From NCBI GenBank assembly GCA_947488905.1, contig CANLBJ010000001.1:968101-1032100 (forward strand): a stretch of 64,000 nt of DNA. The letters are read 5' to 3'. A program made the translations under genes and the position numbers. The stretch is from Ulvibacter algarum (GTDB taxonomy: Bacteria; Bacteroidota; Bacteroidia; Flavobacteriales; Flavobacteriaceae). Positions 55,952-64,000 of this stretch are shown in pieces (position 1 is the stretch's first letter; each line of letters starts with the position of its first letter). The notes under the pieces were generated by a model, which was given only the letters and a program-made list of their open reading frames with translations, made no database searches and was not told where the DNA came from.

Positions 55952-56539
55952 ATGCCTAATAAAACGAATTACGATGCCAATTTTACAGCTGGAGGTCTCC
56001 TTTTTACAGAGTTTGTAGCTCTTAGAGGAATATTATTAAGCACTAATTTCGATGAATTATTAAAAAAAGAGGAGGAAGAAAATAATGTGATGGGAGTTGC
56101 AACAAATTCTGCACGTAAGAGAATTATTTCTGAAGTTAAGCGGCGGTATGAGAAAGTCTCTATAGACTTCTGGTATCAGTTTTTTGAATGGGATGAAAAT
56201 GAACAAAAATTAGGTTTGTTTTATTTATGTTTAAAAACATATCCTATAGTTTTTGATTTACATTTTGAAGTAGCTGTAAAAAAATATAAACTAGGTGCTG
56301 AATTGGTTGAATATGATGTGCAAATGCGACTAGATGAATTATCATCGACATCTGAAGATGTAGAAAATTGGTCTTACACAACAATAAAAAAAATAAACAC
56401 GCAGTATAGAAAGGCATTAAAAGATGCAGGTTTATACAATAAAAAAATAGTGCATAAACCTAATAATACTAATGAGCTCTTTTGGGATTTTTTTAAAAAA
56501 AATGATGAGAACTGGTTTTTAGATGCCTGTTTTATATAA
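55952..56539 (+). CDS. brxA: BREX system protein BrxA (DUF1819)
   Basis: A 195-aa protein with the DUF1819 start pattern (DANFTAGGLLFTEFVALRGI), then RKRIISEVKRRYEKVSIDFW and EKLGLF/YLCLKTYPIVFDLHF-like central segments. BrxA is a small helical DNA-binding protein found at the head of type 1 BREX operons. Its stop lies 10 bp before the chosen brxB start. Length and position are normal. Confidence 0.95.
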   Translation: MPNKTNYDANFTAGGLLFTEFVALRGILLSTNFDELLKKEEEENNVMGVATNSARKRIISEVKRRYEKVSIDFWYQFFEWDENEQKLGLFYLCLKTYPIVFDLHFEVAVKKYKLGAELVEYDVQMRLDELSSTSEDVENWSYTTIKKINTQYRKALKDAGLYNKKIVHKPNNTNELFWDFFKKNDENWFLDACFI

Positions 56540-56549
56540 AATAGAATAC

Positions 56550-57140
56550 ATGACGATAGCAGAATTATATGAGCATTTAGCAAATGATGACTTCAAGGAT
56601 TACGAAACAGGAAACTTGTTCTTTCCTGCATATATGTATATGTACAACGCCGAACAGGAGTATCAAATAGACGCAGAAATTTCAGACATTAAAAATAGGT
56701 TGCATCGTCCTTCAAATTATCTGGATGTAATTGTTTTGGATATTTATGAAGAGTTTATAAACTATTTGAAGCAGGAGAAATTTGCAAAAACAAACAAATT
56801 CGATTTTTATAATACTCATGAAAATCTTAAAGCAGAAGCCGTTAACAAATCCTTATTTAAGGATGCTTATGACCCAAGATTTTTAATTTTTTTAAATGAG
56901 AAGATACAGTCACATTTAAAAATTGAGGACAACTTTCAAAGATGTTATGTATTTATAAAAGGGTTTGGTAATGCTTTTCCATATATAAGAGCAAGTCGCT
57001 TTTTTAACAATTTTGAAAAATTTGTAAAGGGATATAAACTCATTATGTTTTACCCTGGAGAAGCCAAAGAGTATTACTCGCTTTTTGGTTTACTAAAAGA
57101 TGAAAACTTATACAGAGCTATTAAATTAATAAACGAATAA
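56550..57140 (+). CDS. brxB: BREX system protein BrxB (DUF1788)
   Basis: A 196-aa protein of the DUF1788 family (IKNRLHRPSNYLDVIVLDIY; RCYVFIKGFGNAFPYIRASR; LIMFYPGEAKEYYSLFGLL). The start at 56550 (MTIAELYEHL) is preferred over an in-frame ATG at 56523 inside brxA, because BrxB proteins begin at this segment. It is essential for type 1 BREX defence in studied systems. Only 8 bp separate it from brxC. Confidence 0.94.
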   Translation: MTIAELYEHLANDDFKDYETGNLFFPAYMYMYNAEQEYQIDAEISDIKNRLHRPSNYLDVIVLDIYEEFINYLKQEKFAKTNKFDFYNTHENLKAEAVNKSLFKDAYDPRFLIFLNEKIQSHLKIEDNFQRCYVFIKGFGNAFPYIRASRFFNNFEKFVKGYKLIMFYPGEAKEYYSLFGLLKDENLYRAIKLINE

Positions 57141-57148
57141 GAATCAAT

Positions 57149-60100
57149 ATGCTATTAAAAGAAATTTACGCTAGAGATATTAATAGAGATATCAATCCCG
57201 CCGTTGTGGTAAGCAACAAAGCTAAGGAAACAATAGAAGCAGAAATTAAAGAGTATGTTTTTACTAAAGAGTTAATTGAAAAACTATATCTCATAGTGGA
57301 TACGGTTTTAAATAAGAAATCGGGCAAATCTGGTATTTGGATAAATGGATATTACGGTTCTGGTAAGTCACACTTTATAAAATATGTGCACTACTTATTG
57401 GATATGGAAACGGCCGAAGTAGCTTTTGAGGCTTTTGAAAAAGCAGTAAAAGACGATTACGATGCAATGGATGCTGGCAATAATCAGGATATTACGGTAA
57501 GTAACTTAAGGCTACTAAAGAAAAAAGCCCAAAGCTCGAATTCTGATAACATTATGTTTAATGTTGAGGATGAAACAGATGATGGTAGTCAAGAGCGTTT
57601 AACACGTATCTTTCTAAATATGTTTAACAAGTTTAGAGGGTATAATTCTAATGATATTCCATTAGCTATTTTATTAGAAAAGCAGTTAGATAAAAAAGGT
57701 GTATTTGAAGACTTTAAAGTTAAGGTTGAAGAGAAAACTGGTTTTAATTGGGTTACAGATGCAGCAGATGCAGCAGCATTTCAACTAGACGATATTTTAG
57801 AAATCGCAAAACAGTTTATTCCAGAATTAGATAAGGTGTCTTTACATTCAAAATTATCTGATCCAGAGAATTATAAAGTAGGTATAAAGGCCACTTTAAT
57901 ACCAGAGCTGCAAGAGTTTTTAAAAGGAAAAGATGCTAACTACCGTATGTTGTTTTTAGTAGATGAAGTCTCTCAATACGTTGGTACGAATAAAGAAATT
58001 CTATTAAACTTTCAGAATATAATAGAGCGTGTTAGTGATGATTGTAACAACCAGGTTTGGATAGCTTGTACAGCACAACAAACATTAGATGAGGTTTCTG
58101 GTGGTGCAGATGGAGTAGCAGATGTGCAAGACGAGTTTGGTAAAATTCTTGGTCGCTTTGATACGCGTATTTCATTACAAAGTAATGATGCGTCCTACAT
58201 AACGCAGCGCAGAGTTTTAGATAAAAATAGTACTGGGACAGAATATTTAACAAACTTGTACCATAAAAATAAAGACTATATAGATATTCAGTTTAAAATA
58301 AATCACGATTTATATAAGGGTTATAGGTCTGAAGACGAGTTTATAATTGGGTATCCATTTGTTCCTTATCAATTTAAATTAATCGCACACGTTTTCGAAG
58401 CTTTTCAGCAATTACAGTTTGTAATTAAACAAGTAAAAGACAATGAGCGTTCTATTTTAGGAATCACCCATTATACAGCAAAAGAACACGCAGATGATAA
58501 AGTAGGTGGTTTTATGCCTTTTGACGCATTTTATAATAAATCTTTAGAAACCAACTTAACAAATAGAGGGTATAAAGCTATACAGAACGCTTTAGAGCTT
58601 CCCTATGTTCAAAACAATCCTTTTGCACAACGTGTGGTAAAAGTATTGTTTATGATTTCTAATCTATTAGAAAATCAAAGACAGACATTTCCTTCTAACA
58701 TTGAAAATTTAGGAGTTTTGTTGATGGATGCTTTAGATCAAAACAAAAAAGCACTTCAGAAAGAAATTGCTAAGGTGTTAACAAAACTGTCTGAAGAAAG
58801 TATCATTAGAGAAGAAAAAGGAAGCTACTTCTTTTTTAATGAAGATGAAATGGATGTGCAAAATATCATTAAAAATCAAACCTTAGCGTTAGATGATAAG
58901 TATACTACATTTGATACGTTATTTAGACCGCTAATTAACTTGTCCAGCAAATTTGCTTTTGGACAAAATGATTTTAAAATTGCCTATGCAGTAGAAGGAC
59001 GCGAGTTTTTACGTAATGGAGATTTTGATATTACTGTATTACTCTCAGATAATACGCCTCTTGAACAAAAGGCACTAGATGTCAATAAAAAAGAAATCAT
59101 TGTAGCTGTTAATGAGTGGTTTAACGCAGATGAAACGCTTAAAAAAGAATTTGACTGGTATTGCAGAACCAACAAATACTTTTTAAACAATGCAACGGGT
59201 GGTACTGGAGACAGATCGCGCACTAACGAGAACTTTAAAGTACGTAACAACCAGTTAAAAGAGAGAATTGTAAATAGTCTGAAATCTAATTTTGCAGATA
59301 CACGATTTGTATCTCAAAACAGTATTATTGAAGCAAGCGATGTAAATGGAACAACGCCTGCAGATCGTTTCTCAAATGTTATTGAGGCGCATTTACAAGG
59401 TATTTATAAAAATCACCATTTATCTTCTGGATATGCACGTAACCAGCAAGAACTAAAAAAATCTGTTGCGGATACTCAAGTTTTAATGGAAACATTACAG
59501 CCTGCAGAGCAAATGGTGAACGATTTTATTTCATTGAACAACGATCAAATAACGGTTTATGATTTAATTAATCATTTCGAAAAAGAACCTTTTGGGTGGC
59601 GTTTCGAGGCGGTTTTAGATATTGTAGTTCGCTTAGAGAAAAAGAAAAAAAGAGAATTTAAATATAAAGGTACGGAGCGTTACAATCGCATAGATTTTAT
59701 AAATAAAGCAGTATCTACCGCAGAGCGCACCTCTTGCGAGATTGTAGCAAGCGAAGAGATAGACCAAGAAACCTTAGATAACGTAATTGTAGCTTATAAA
59801 AATGTGTTTAATGAGCCCTTGTCTGGTGAGCATATAGAGACAGATCAAAACAAATTATTTGATGCGTTAAAAAATAGTTTGTCTCAAAAAGAGAATGCGT
59901 TTTCAGATCTAGAATCTAAGTATAAAATGTACGCGTTTAGTGCTTGTTTTACCAAAGCCAAAAAGGAAACTAGCCAAGTATCAACTATTGCAGACCTTAA
60001 AAAATTATTTCGCGCAGTAACAGAAGACCAGGAGCAATTAAAGGAAACGGTTGATAATGTAAAAGCGATAGAAGATTTTGCTGTTAATAGACTGGAGAAG

Positions 60101-60661
60101 TATAACGAAATTAGAAGTTTTGTAAATATCAATAATGATAACTTTAAGCTGTTATCTGAGACCGACCTTGAGAAGGTTAAAAAAGTAAATCACTTTTTTA
60201 CGCTAGAGGATCCAAGAAAAGAATTTAGACATATTGTAAAAGCTTTTGATGAACTAGCCGATGCTTTAACCTCTAAAATTTCAGAAATGAAAGACAAGGC
60301 ACTGCAGGCTTATGAGGCAGTTTTTAAGGAACTAGAAGATGAGGCGGTAAAGCGTAAAGTAGCAGTTACTGTTTATAGTGATAAGGAGTATACCTTAAAC
60401 GGTATTAAAAATTTAACCTCATTATCTGGCTTAAAAAATAAATATTTAGAGGCGAGTGACTTTAGAGGTAGGGAGTTAGAAAAAATAATAAAAGCCACTC
60501 CAGTTGCAGCAGGGGATAAAGCAGCAGAATCTGCTATTTATTATGTGACTAAAGGAGTTGCTACCATTACTACGGAAAAAGACTTAGAAGAATACTTGCT
60601 AAAATTACGTAGGGAAATGCTACAGTTATTAAAAGAAAAGAAAAACATCATTATTAAATAG
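57149..60661 (+). CDS. brxC: BREX system P-loop ATPase BrxC
   Basis: A 1170-aa protein, typical of BrxC/PglY. Walker A is GYYGSGKSH at 67-75 and Walker B-like is MLFLVDEVSQYVG with D272-E273. A long helical C-terminal half follows, including coiled-coil segments (about 900-1080). It is an AAA+-type ATPase that works with PglX and PglZ at DNA. It overlaps neither neighbour but has 8-bp and 3-bp gaps to brxB and pglX. Confidence 0.96.
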   Translation: MLLKEIYARDINRDINPAVVVSNKAKETIEAEIKEYVFTKELIEKLYLIVDTVLNKKSGKSGIWINGYYGSGKSHFIKYVHYLLDMETAEVAFEAFEKAVKDDYDAMDAGNNQDITVSNLRLLKKKAQSSNSDNIMFNVEDETDDGSQERLTRIFLNMFNKFRGYNSNDIPLAILLEKQLDKKGVFEDFKVKVEEKTGFNWVTDAADAAAFQLDDILEIAKQFIPELDKVSLHSKLSDPENYKVGIKATLIPELQEFLKGKDANYRMLFLVDEVSQYVGTNKEILLNFQNIIERVSDDCNNQVWIACTAQQTLDEVSGGADGVADVQDEFGKILGRFDTRISLQSNDASYITQRRVLDKNSTGTEYLTNLYHKNKDYIDIQFKINHDLYKGYRSEDEFIIGYPFVPYQFKLIAHVFEAFQQLQFVIKQVKDNERSILGITHYTAKEHADDKVGGFMPFDAFYNKSLETNLTNRGYKAIQNALELPYVQNNPFAQRVVKVLFMISNLLENQRQTFPSNIENLGVLLMDALDQNKKALQKEIAKVLTKLSEESIIREEKGSYFFFNEDEMDVQNIIKNQTLALDDKYTTFDTLFRPLINLSSKFAFGQNDFKIAYAVEGREFLRNGDFDITVLLSDNTPLEQKALDVNKKEIIVAVNEWFNADETLKKEFDWYCRTNKYFLNNATGGTGDRSRTNENFKVRNNQLKERIVNSLKSNFADTRFVSQNSIIEASDVNGTTPADRFSNVIEAHLQGIYKNHHLSSGYARNQQELKKSVADTQVLMETLQPAEQMVNDFISLNNDQITVYDLINHFEKEPFGWRFEAVLDIVVRLEKKKKREFKYKGTERYNRIDFINKAVSTAERTSCEIVASEEIDQETLDNVIVAYKNVFNEPLSGEHIETDQNKLFDALKNSLSQKENAFSDLESKYKMYAFSACFTKAKKETSQVSTIADLKKLFRAVTEDQEQLKETVDNVKAIEDFAVNRLEKYNEIRSFVNINNDNFKLLSETDLEKVKKVNHFFTLEDPRKEFRHIVKAFDELADALTSKISEMKDKALQAYEAVFKELEDEAVKRKVAVTVYSDKEYTLNGIKNLTSLSGLKNKYLEASDFRGRELEKIIKATPVAAGDKAAESAIYYVTKGVATITTEKDLEEYLLKLRREMLQLLKEKKNIIIK

Positions 60662-60664
60662 TCT

Positions 60665-63600
60665 ATGAATACAAAAACATTTGCACAAGAGTCTCGCAAA
60701 ATATTAATGCAGGGCGTAGCCAAAAAATTGCTGTATTGGGGATTTAATGATAAAGGAGCCATTTTAGAACAGCCAGAAAAAGTATCTGGTGGGTATAGTT
60801 TTAGAGGCGAAGTTTTTGATGATCCTTCTGTACCTAGTTTATGGCAGTCTTTAGCAACTGCTATTAAAAAAAAGGGCATTGAAGTAGTTGTAGAAGAAGC
60901 GGCTTATACATGGTTTAACCGCATTATGGCATTGCGTATTTTAGTGAAAAACGGTTATGAAGAACCGCAATTAGAAGATGCTCCAGGTTTAGAACACACG
61001 CCTGTTATTTTACAAAAGGCAAGACAAGGTAAAAGTGATTTTTTAACTACGGAAGAAAAAAACAGGCTGCAAAAAATACTGGCAGACTATAGTAAAGACC
61101 AAGAGGCTTTTGCTATACTAATTAAAGGTTATTGTCATAGCCATAAAACCCTGCAACGTGTTTTTGGTAAAATAGACGATTATACAGAGTTGTTACTGCC
61201 AGATAATATGTTGCAAACCGATGGGTTTTTACATTTATTAAATACCACAGATGCCATAAGTAATGAAGACTACCAAAAGGTAGAATTAATAGGATGGTTG
61301 TATCAGTTTTATATTTCAGAAAAGAAAGATGAAGTATTTAAGTCTTTTAAGAAGAAGAAAAAAGCGGAAGCCAAAGATATACCAGCAGCCACACAAATTT
61401 TTACACCTAATTGGATTGTAAAATACATGGTAGAAAACACCGCAGGTAAAATTTGGTTAGACAAGCACCCAAACAGCGCATTAAAAAGCCAAATGAAATA
61501 TTTGGTAATAAATGAGAGCGAAGAAAATCTAATACCTAATGCCTCATCCCTAATCCCTACAATAGAAGACCTAACCCTTATAGACCCAGCAGCAGGCTCA
61601 GGACACATTTTAGTAGAAGGTTTTGATTTGATCTACAAAATGTACTTAGAAGAATACTACACGCCAGAAGAAGCGGTACAATCTATTCTTAAAAATAATT
61701 TATTTGGTTTAGACATTGACGATAGAGCTGCACAACTAGCAACCTTTGCCATTTTATTGAAAGTAGCAAAGTTTTATCCTGCTATTTGGGGCAAAGACTG
61801 GTTACCTAATGTATATGCGATGCCAGAAGCAGCTGATTTTAGTTTACAAGAAATTAAAGACTTTTTAGGAGAAAATGGTGATAATTATGTAGAAGAATTA
61901 GACACAGCTTTACGCTTAATGCAACAAGCGAAGAATTTAGGCTCTGTAATGAAGCTAGAACTTAGTGAAGCTGCAAGAACCTATATTGAAGCACAGTTTA
62001 CAACAATAAAAACTGCCGAGTTTAGGGATTTTAATATTGAAGTCATTTACCCTAAACTTAAAAACTACATTCCTGTTTTATTACTATTAACTAAAAAATA
62101 TTTGTCTGTAGTAGCCAATCCACCTTATATGGGACAGAAGAGTATGAATGCAGATTTAAAGAATTATGTAAATGCAAATTACCCAATTACAAAGTCTGAT
62201 TTGATGACTATTTTTATGGAAGTCATCCCTAATATGACGGAAGATAACTCTCGTTTTGCGTTAATTAATTTGCCGTCTTGGTTGTTTTTATCTTCTTTTG
62301 AAAAAATAAGAAAAAGCTATATTGATAATTTTGCGTTTGATAGTCTATTGCACATGGGACGTGGAATCTTTGGTATTGACTTTGGTTCTGTGGCATTTGC
62401 TGTAAAGAAAACAAAATCTGAAAACGCTTTTGGTAGTTATTTTAGGTTACACGAACGTAATTTCCAACATATTTTATACAAAGACATTGAGAAACTCTTT
62501 TTATGCAGTAATGGAAAAATAGACTACAAATACGATTTTAACCAATATAGAGGAGAAGAAGGAATTACCGAAATTCCAATGAACGGAACAGCAGAAGGTA
62601 AGAAACTATTTTATCCCAATATACCACAAATCAATTTTTCTAAAATACCAGGTAATCCAATTGCGTATTGGGTTAGTGATAAAATTATTTCTCATTTCGA
62701 AAATACAGAATCATTAGATGATTGTTCAGAAGTTAGAACAGGTATGCAAACTGGAGGAAACCCTTTATTTGTGAGGTATTGGTTTGAGGTTTCAAACAAA
62801 GCTATTGGAAGAGATATGGACAGAAATCAAGCGAAAGAATCAAAACTCAAATGGTTTCCTTATAATAAAGGAGGTGCCCTAAAAAGATGGTACGGCAATA
62901 ATGATTTCGTTGTCGATTGGTTTCTAGATGGAAAAAATATAAAAGAGAAAAAATCTACCGATTTATTGAATGGTAAAATCACCGCCAATAATTCAAAATG
63001 TTGGAATGAAAACTTATATTTCAGAGAATCTATTTCTTGGTCTAAAGTCGCGGCAGGCAATATTTCATTTAGAAGGTTTTATCAAGGGTCTCTGTTTGAT
63101 GTAGCAGGATGTTCCGTTTTTCCGATTACGGAGAATACTTATGATTACACTCAAGGGCTTTTAAATTCGAAAGTCATTCAAAAATTCTTAGAAGCATTAA
63201 GTCCAACTATTAATTTTGAACCAGGTCAATTAAAGAAAATCCCTTTATTAAATTCAAAAAATCACAATGTTAATTCTTTAGTGTTGCAGGCAATAAAAAT
63301 AACTTTTAAAGATTTAACTCAAAAGGAATGTTCCTCAGATTTTGAGCAATTTCCATTAATACGTACTACAAAGACTCTAGAAGAAGCTTATGGTACTTGG
63401 CAAGAAAGCGAAACCAAAGACTTCTTTCAACTACATAGTAATGAGGAAGAACTCAATCGTATTTTTATAGATATTTATGGCTTGCAAGACGAACTTACTC
63501 CTGAAGTTGCTTTAAAAGACATAACTATTTTACAAGAAGAACTGGCTAAAAAAGATTTAGAGGCTTTAGAAGCTAGTTTTAGAGCCAATGGGAGCGAGGC

Positions 63601-64000
63601 TATTACACTGCCAATTAACAAAACAGAAGTAATTAGTCAGTTTATAAGTTATGCTATTGGTCTGTTTATGGGGCGTTATCGTTTAGATAAGCCTGGTTTA
63701 AATATTGCACACCCAAACCCAACCAAAAAGGAACTAGAAAGTTATAGTTATAACAATGGTAATATCACAATAGATGAAGATGCTATTCTACCATTAATGG
63801 GATCAACTTGTAATTTTCCAGATGATGCCTTGCAACAAGTTTATAATTTACTAGATGTTGTTTGGGGTACAGAAACACGTACCGATAACATCAACTTTAT
63901 ACAAGACTGTTTAAACAAAGATCTAGAGAAATTCTTATTCGCAGATTTTTACAAATACCATTGTAAAATGTATAAGAAAAAACCAATCTATTGGTTGTTT
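60665..64000 (+). CDS. pglX: BREX adenine-specific DNA methyltransferase PglX, partial (runs off window)
   Basis: It starts at ATG 60665 and is open to 64000 (1112 codons; usual length about 1200). The N-terminus matches PglX (MNTKTFAQESRKILMQGVAK). SAM-binding motif I is D307-PAAGSGH and the catalytic motif IV is N485-PPY. Near the cut the PglX-typical KKPIYWLF occurs. It methylates the non-palindromic BREX host site. Just before motif I the gene carries degenerate 7-bp repeats (61529-61563). The expected downstream genes pglZ and brxL would lie beyond the window. Confidence 0.96.
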   Translation, partial: MNTKTFAQESRKILMQGVAKKLLYWGFNDKGAILEQPEKVSGGYSFRGEVFDDPSVPSLWQSLATAIKKKGIEVVVEEAAYTWFNRIMALRILVKNGYEEPQLEDAPGLEHTPVILQKARQGKSDFLTTEEKNRLQKILADYSKDQEAFAILIKGYCHSHKTLQRVFGKIDDYTELLLPDNMLQTDGFLHLLNTTDAISNEDYQKVELIGWLYQFYISEKKDEVFKSFKKKKKAEAKDIPAATQIFTPNWIVKYMVENTAGKIWLDKHPNSALKSQMKYLVINESEENLIPNASSLIPTIEDLTLIDPAAGSGHILVEGFDLIYKMYLEEYYTPEEAVQSILKNNLFGLDIDDRAAQLATFAILLKVAKFYPAIWGKDWLPNVYAMPEAADFSLQEIKDFLGENGDNYVEELDTALRLMQQAKNLGSVMKLELSEAARTYIEAQFTTIKTAEFRDFNIEVIYPKLKNYIPVLLLLTKKYLSVVANPPYMGQKSMNADLKNYVNANYPITKSDLMTIFMEVIPNMTEDNSRFALINLPSWLFLSSFEKIRKSYIDNFAFDSLLHMGRGIFGIDFGSVAFAVKKTKSENAFGSYFRLHERNFQHILYKDIEKLFLCSNGKIDYKYDFNQYRGEEGITEIPMNGTAEGKKLFYPNIPQINFSKIPGNPIAYWVSDKIISHFENTESLDDCSEVRTGMQTGGNPLFVRYWFEVSNKAIGRDMDRNQAKESKLKWFPYNKGGALKRWYGNNDFVVDWFLDGKNIKEKKSTDLLNGKITANNSKCWNENLYFRESISWSKVAAGNISFRRFYQGSLFDVAGCSVFPITENTYDYTQGLLNSKVIQKFLEALSPTINFEPGQLKKIPLLNSKNHNVNSLVLQAIKITFKDLTQKECSSDFEQFPLIRTTKTLEEAYGTWQESETKDFFQLHSNEEELNRIFIDIYGLQDELTPEVALKDITILQEELAKKDLEALEASFRANGSEAITLPINKTEVISQFISYAIGLFMGRYRLDKPGLNIAHPNPTKKELESYSYNNGNITIDEDAILPLMGSTCNFPDDALQQVYNLLDVVWGTETRTDNINFIQDCLNKDLEKFLFADFYKYHCKMYKKKPIYWLF
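61529..61563 (+). repeat. Degenerate heptanucleotide repeats inside pglX
   Basis: Consecutive 7-mers CTAATAC, CTAATGC, CTCATCC, CTAATCC (61529-61556) and a weaker CTACAAT. They encode NLIPNASSLIPT, a low-complexity stretch 20 codons before the DPAAGSG motif. Gain or loss of one unit would shift the reading frame. Confidence 0.7.

Noticed and set aside
61309..61608. Minus-strand frame of 99 codons inside pglX
   Set aside because: It is antisense to the methyltransferase motif I region and shows no domain; it is a shadow frame.

Overview
This window is a low-GC chromosomal segment of a Flavobacteriaceae (Bacteroidota) bacterium. The evidence is the gliding/type IX secretion cluster gldK-gldL-gldM-gldN, exosortase XrtF with its associated protein, an HYC_CC_PP-type protein, and promoters of the Bacteroidota form (a TTTG-like box about 19-21 bp upstream of TAnnTTTG). 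I cannot name the genus from sequence alone.

Layout. 1-2.2 kb (minus): a peptide locus with a C39-like/VKOR/thioredoxin fusion and two double-glycine-leader peptides that share a perfect 122-bp repeat; the left end is cut by the window. 2.3-6.7 kb: a lipoprotein, a LytS/LytTR-type two-component pair whose kinase carries its own lipoprotein signal and TPR-like region, and a DNA/RNA non-specific nuclease. 6.7-7.0 kb: a gene-free stretch with inverted GAAATCGAA repeats and a fossil of the rodA 3' end. 7.0-14.2 kb (minus): the rod-shape cluster purH, mreB, mreC, mreD, mrdA, rodA. 14.3-17.3 kb: an ABC permease, a GAF-type methionine sulfoxide reductase, and xrtF with its partner. 17.3-22.0 kb (plus): a metal-handling cluster, probably copper, with two CxxC heavy-metal-associated proteins and a TonB-dependent receptor. 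22.4-24.7 kb (minus): groES and groEL, separated by a frameshifted four-helix-bundle (S23-like) pseudogene. 25-29.6 kb (minus): the miaB, sigma54 activator, lptE, TPR gene, secG operon. 29.7-39.3 kb (plus): a membrane protein, topA, an arginase-fold protein lacking several expected metal ligands, and gldKLMN. 39.4-50.2 kb: an FAD oxidoreductase, an ABC-F ATPase, a complete RND efflux operon (adaptor, pump, TolC-like protein), a CPXCG protein and an AsmA-like protein.

From the initiator tRNA-fMet (50,389-50,461) onward the content changes to an accessory island. First comes a small module: an unknown 339-aa protein, an excisionase-like HTH protein, an unknown 120-aa protein, and a 495-aa protein in which I find all three palm/finger motifs of A-family (PolA/T7 RNAP-like) polymerases. 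A type 1 BREX phage-defence operon follows: WYL regulator, brxA, brxB, brxC and pglX, with pglX running off the right edge. No integrase is visible, so the mobility of the island is inferred from the tRNA boundary and gene content.

Most notable for follow-up: the divergent polymerase module next to BREX; heptanucleotide repeats inside pglX just before the SAM-binding motif; the duplicated GG-leader peptides with a VKOR fusion; the degenerate arginase-like protein beside gldK; and a 9-bp motif (TTTCCGAAG) that is strongly over-represented in the core part of the window and that I did not find in the island.
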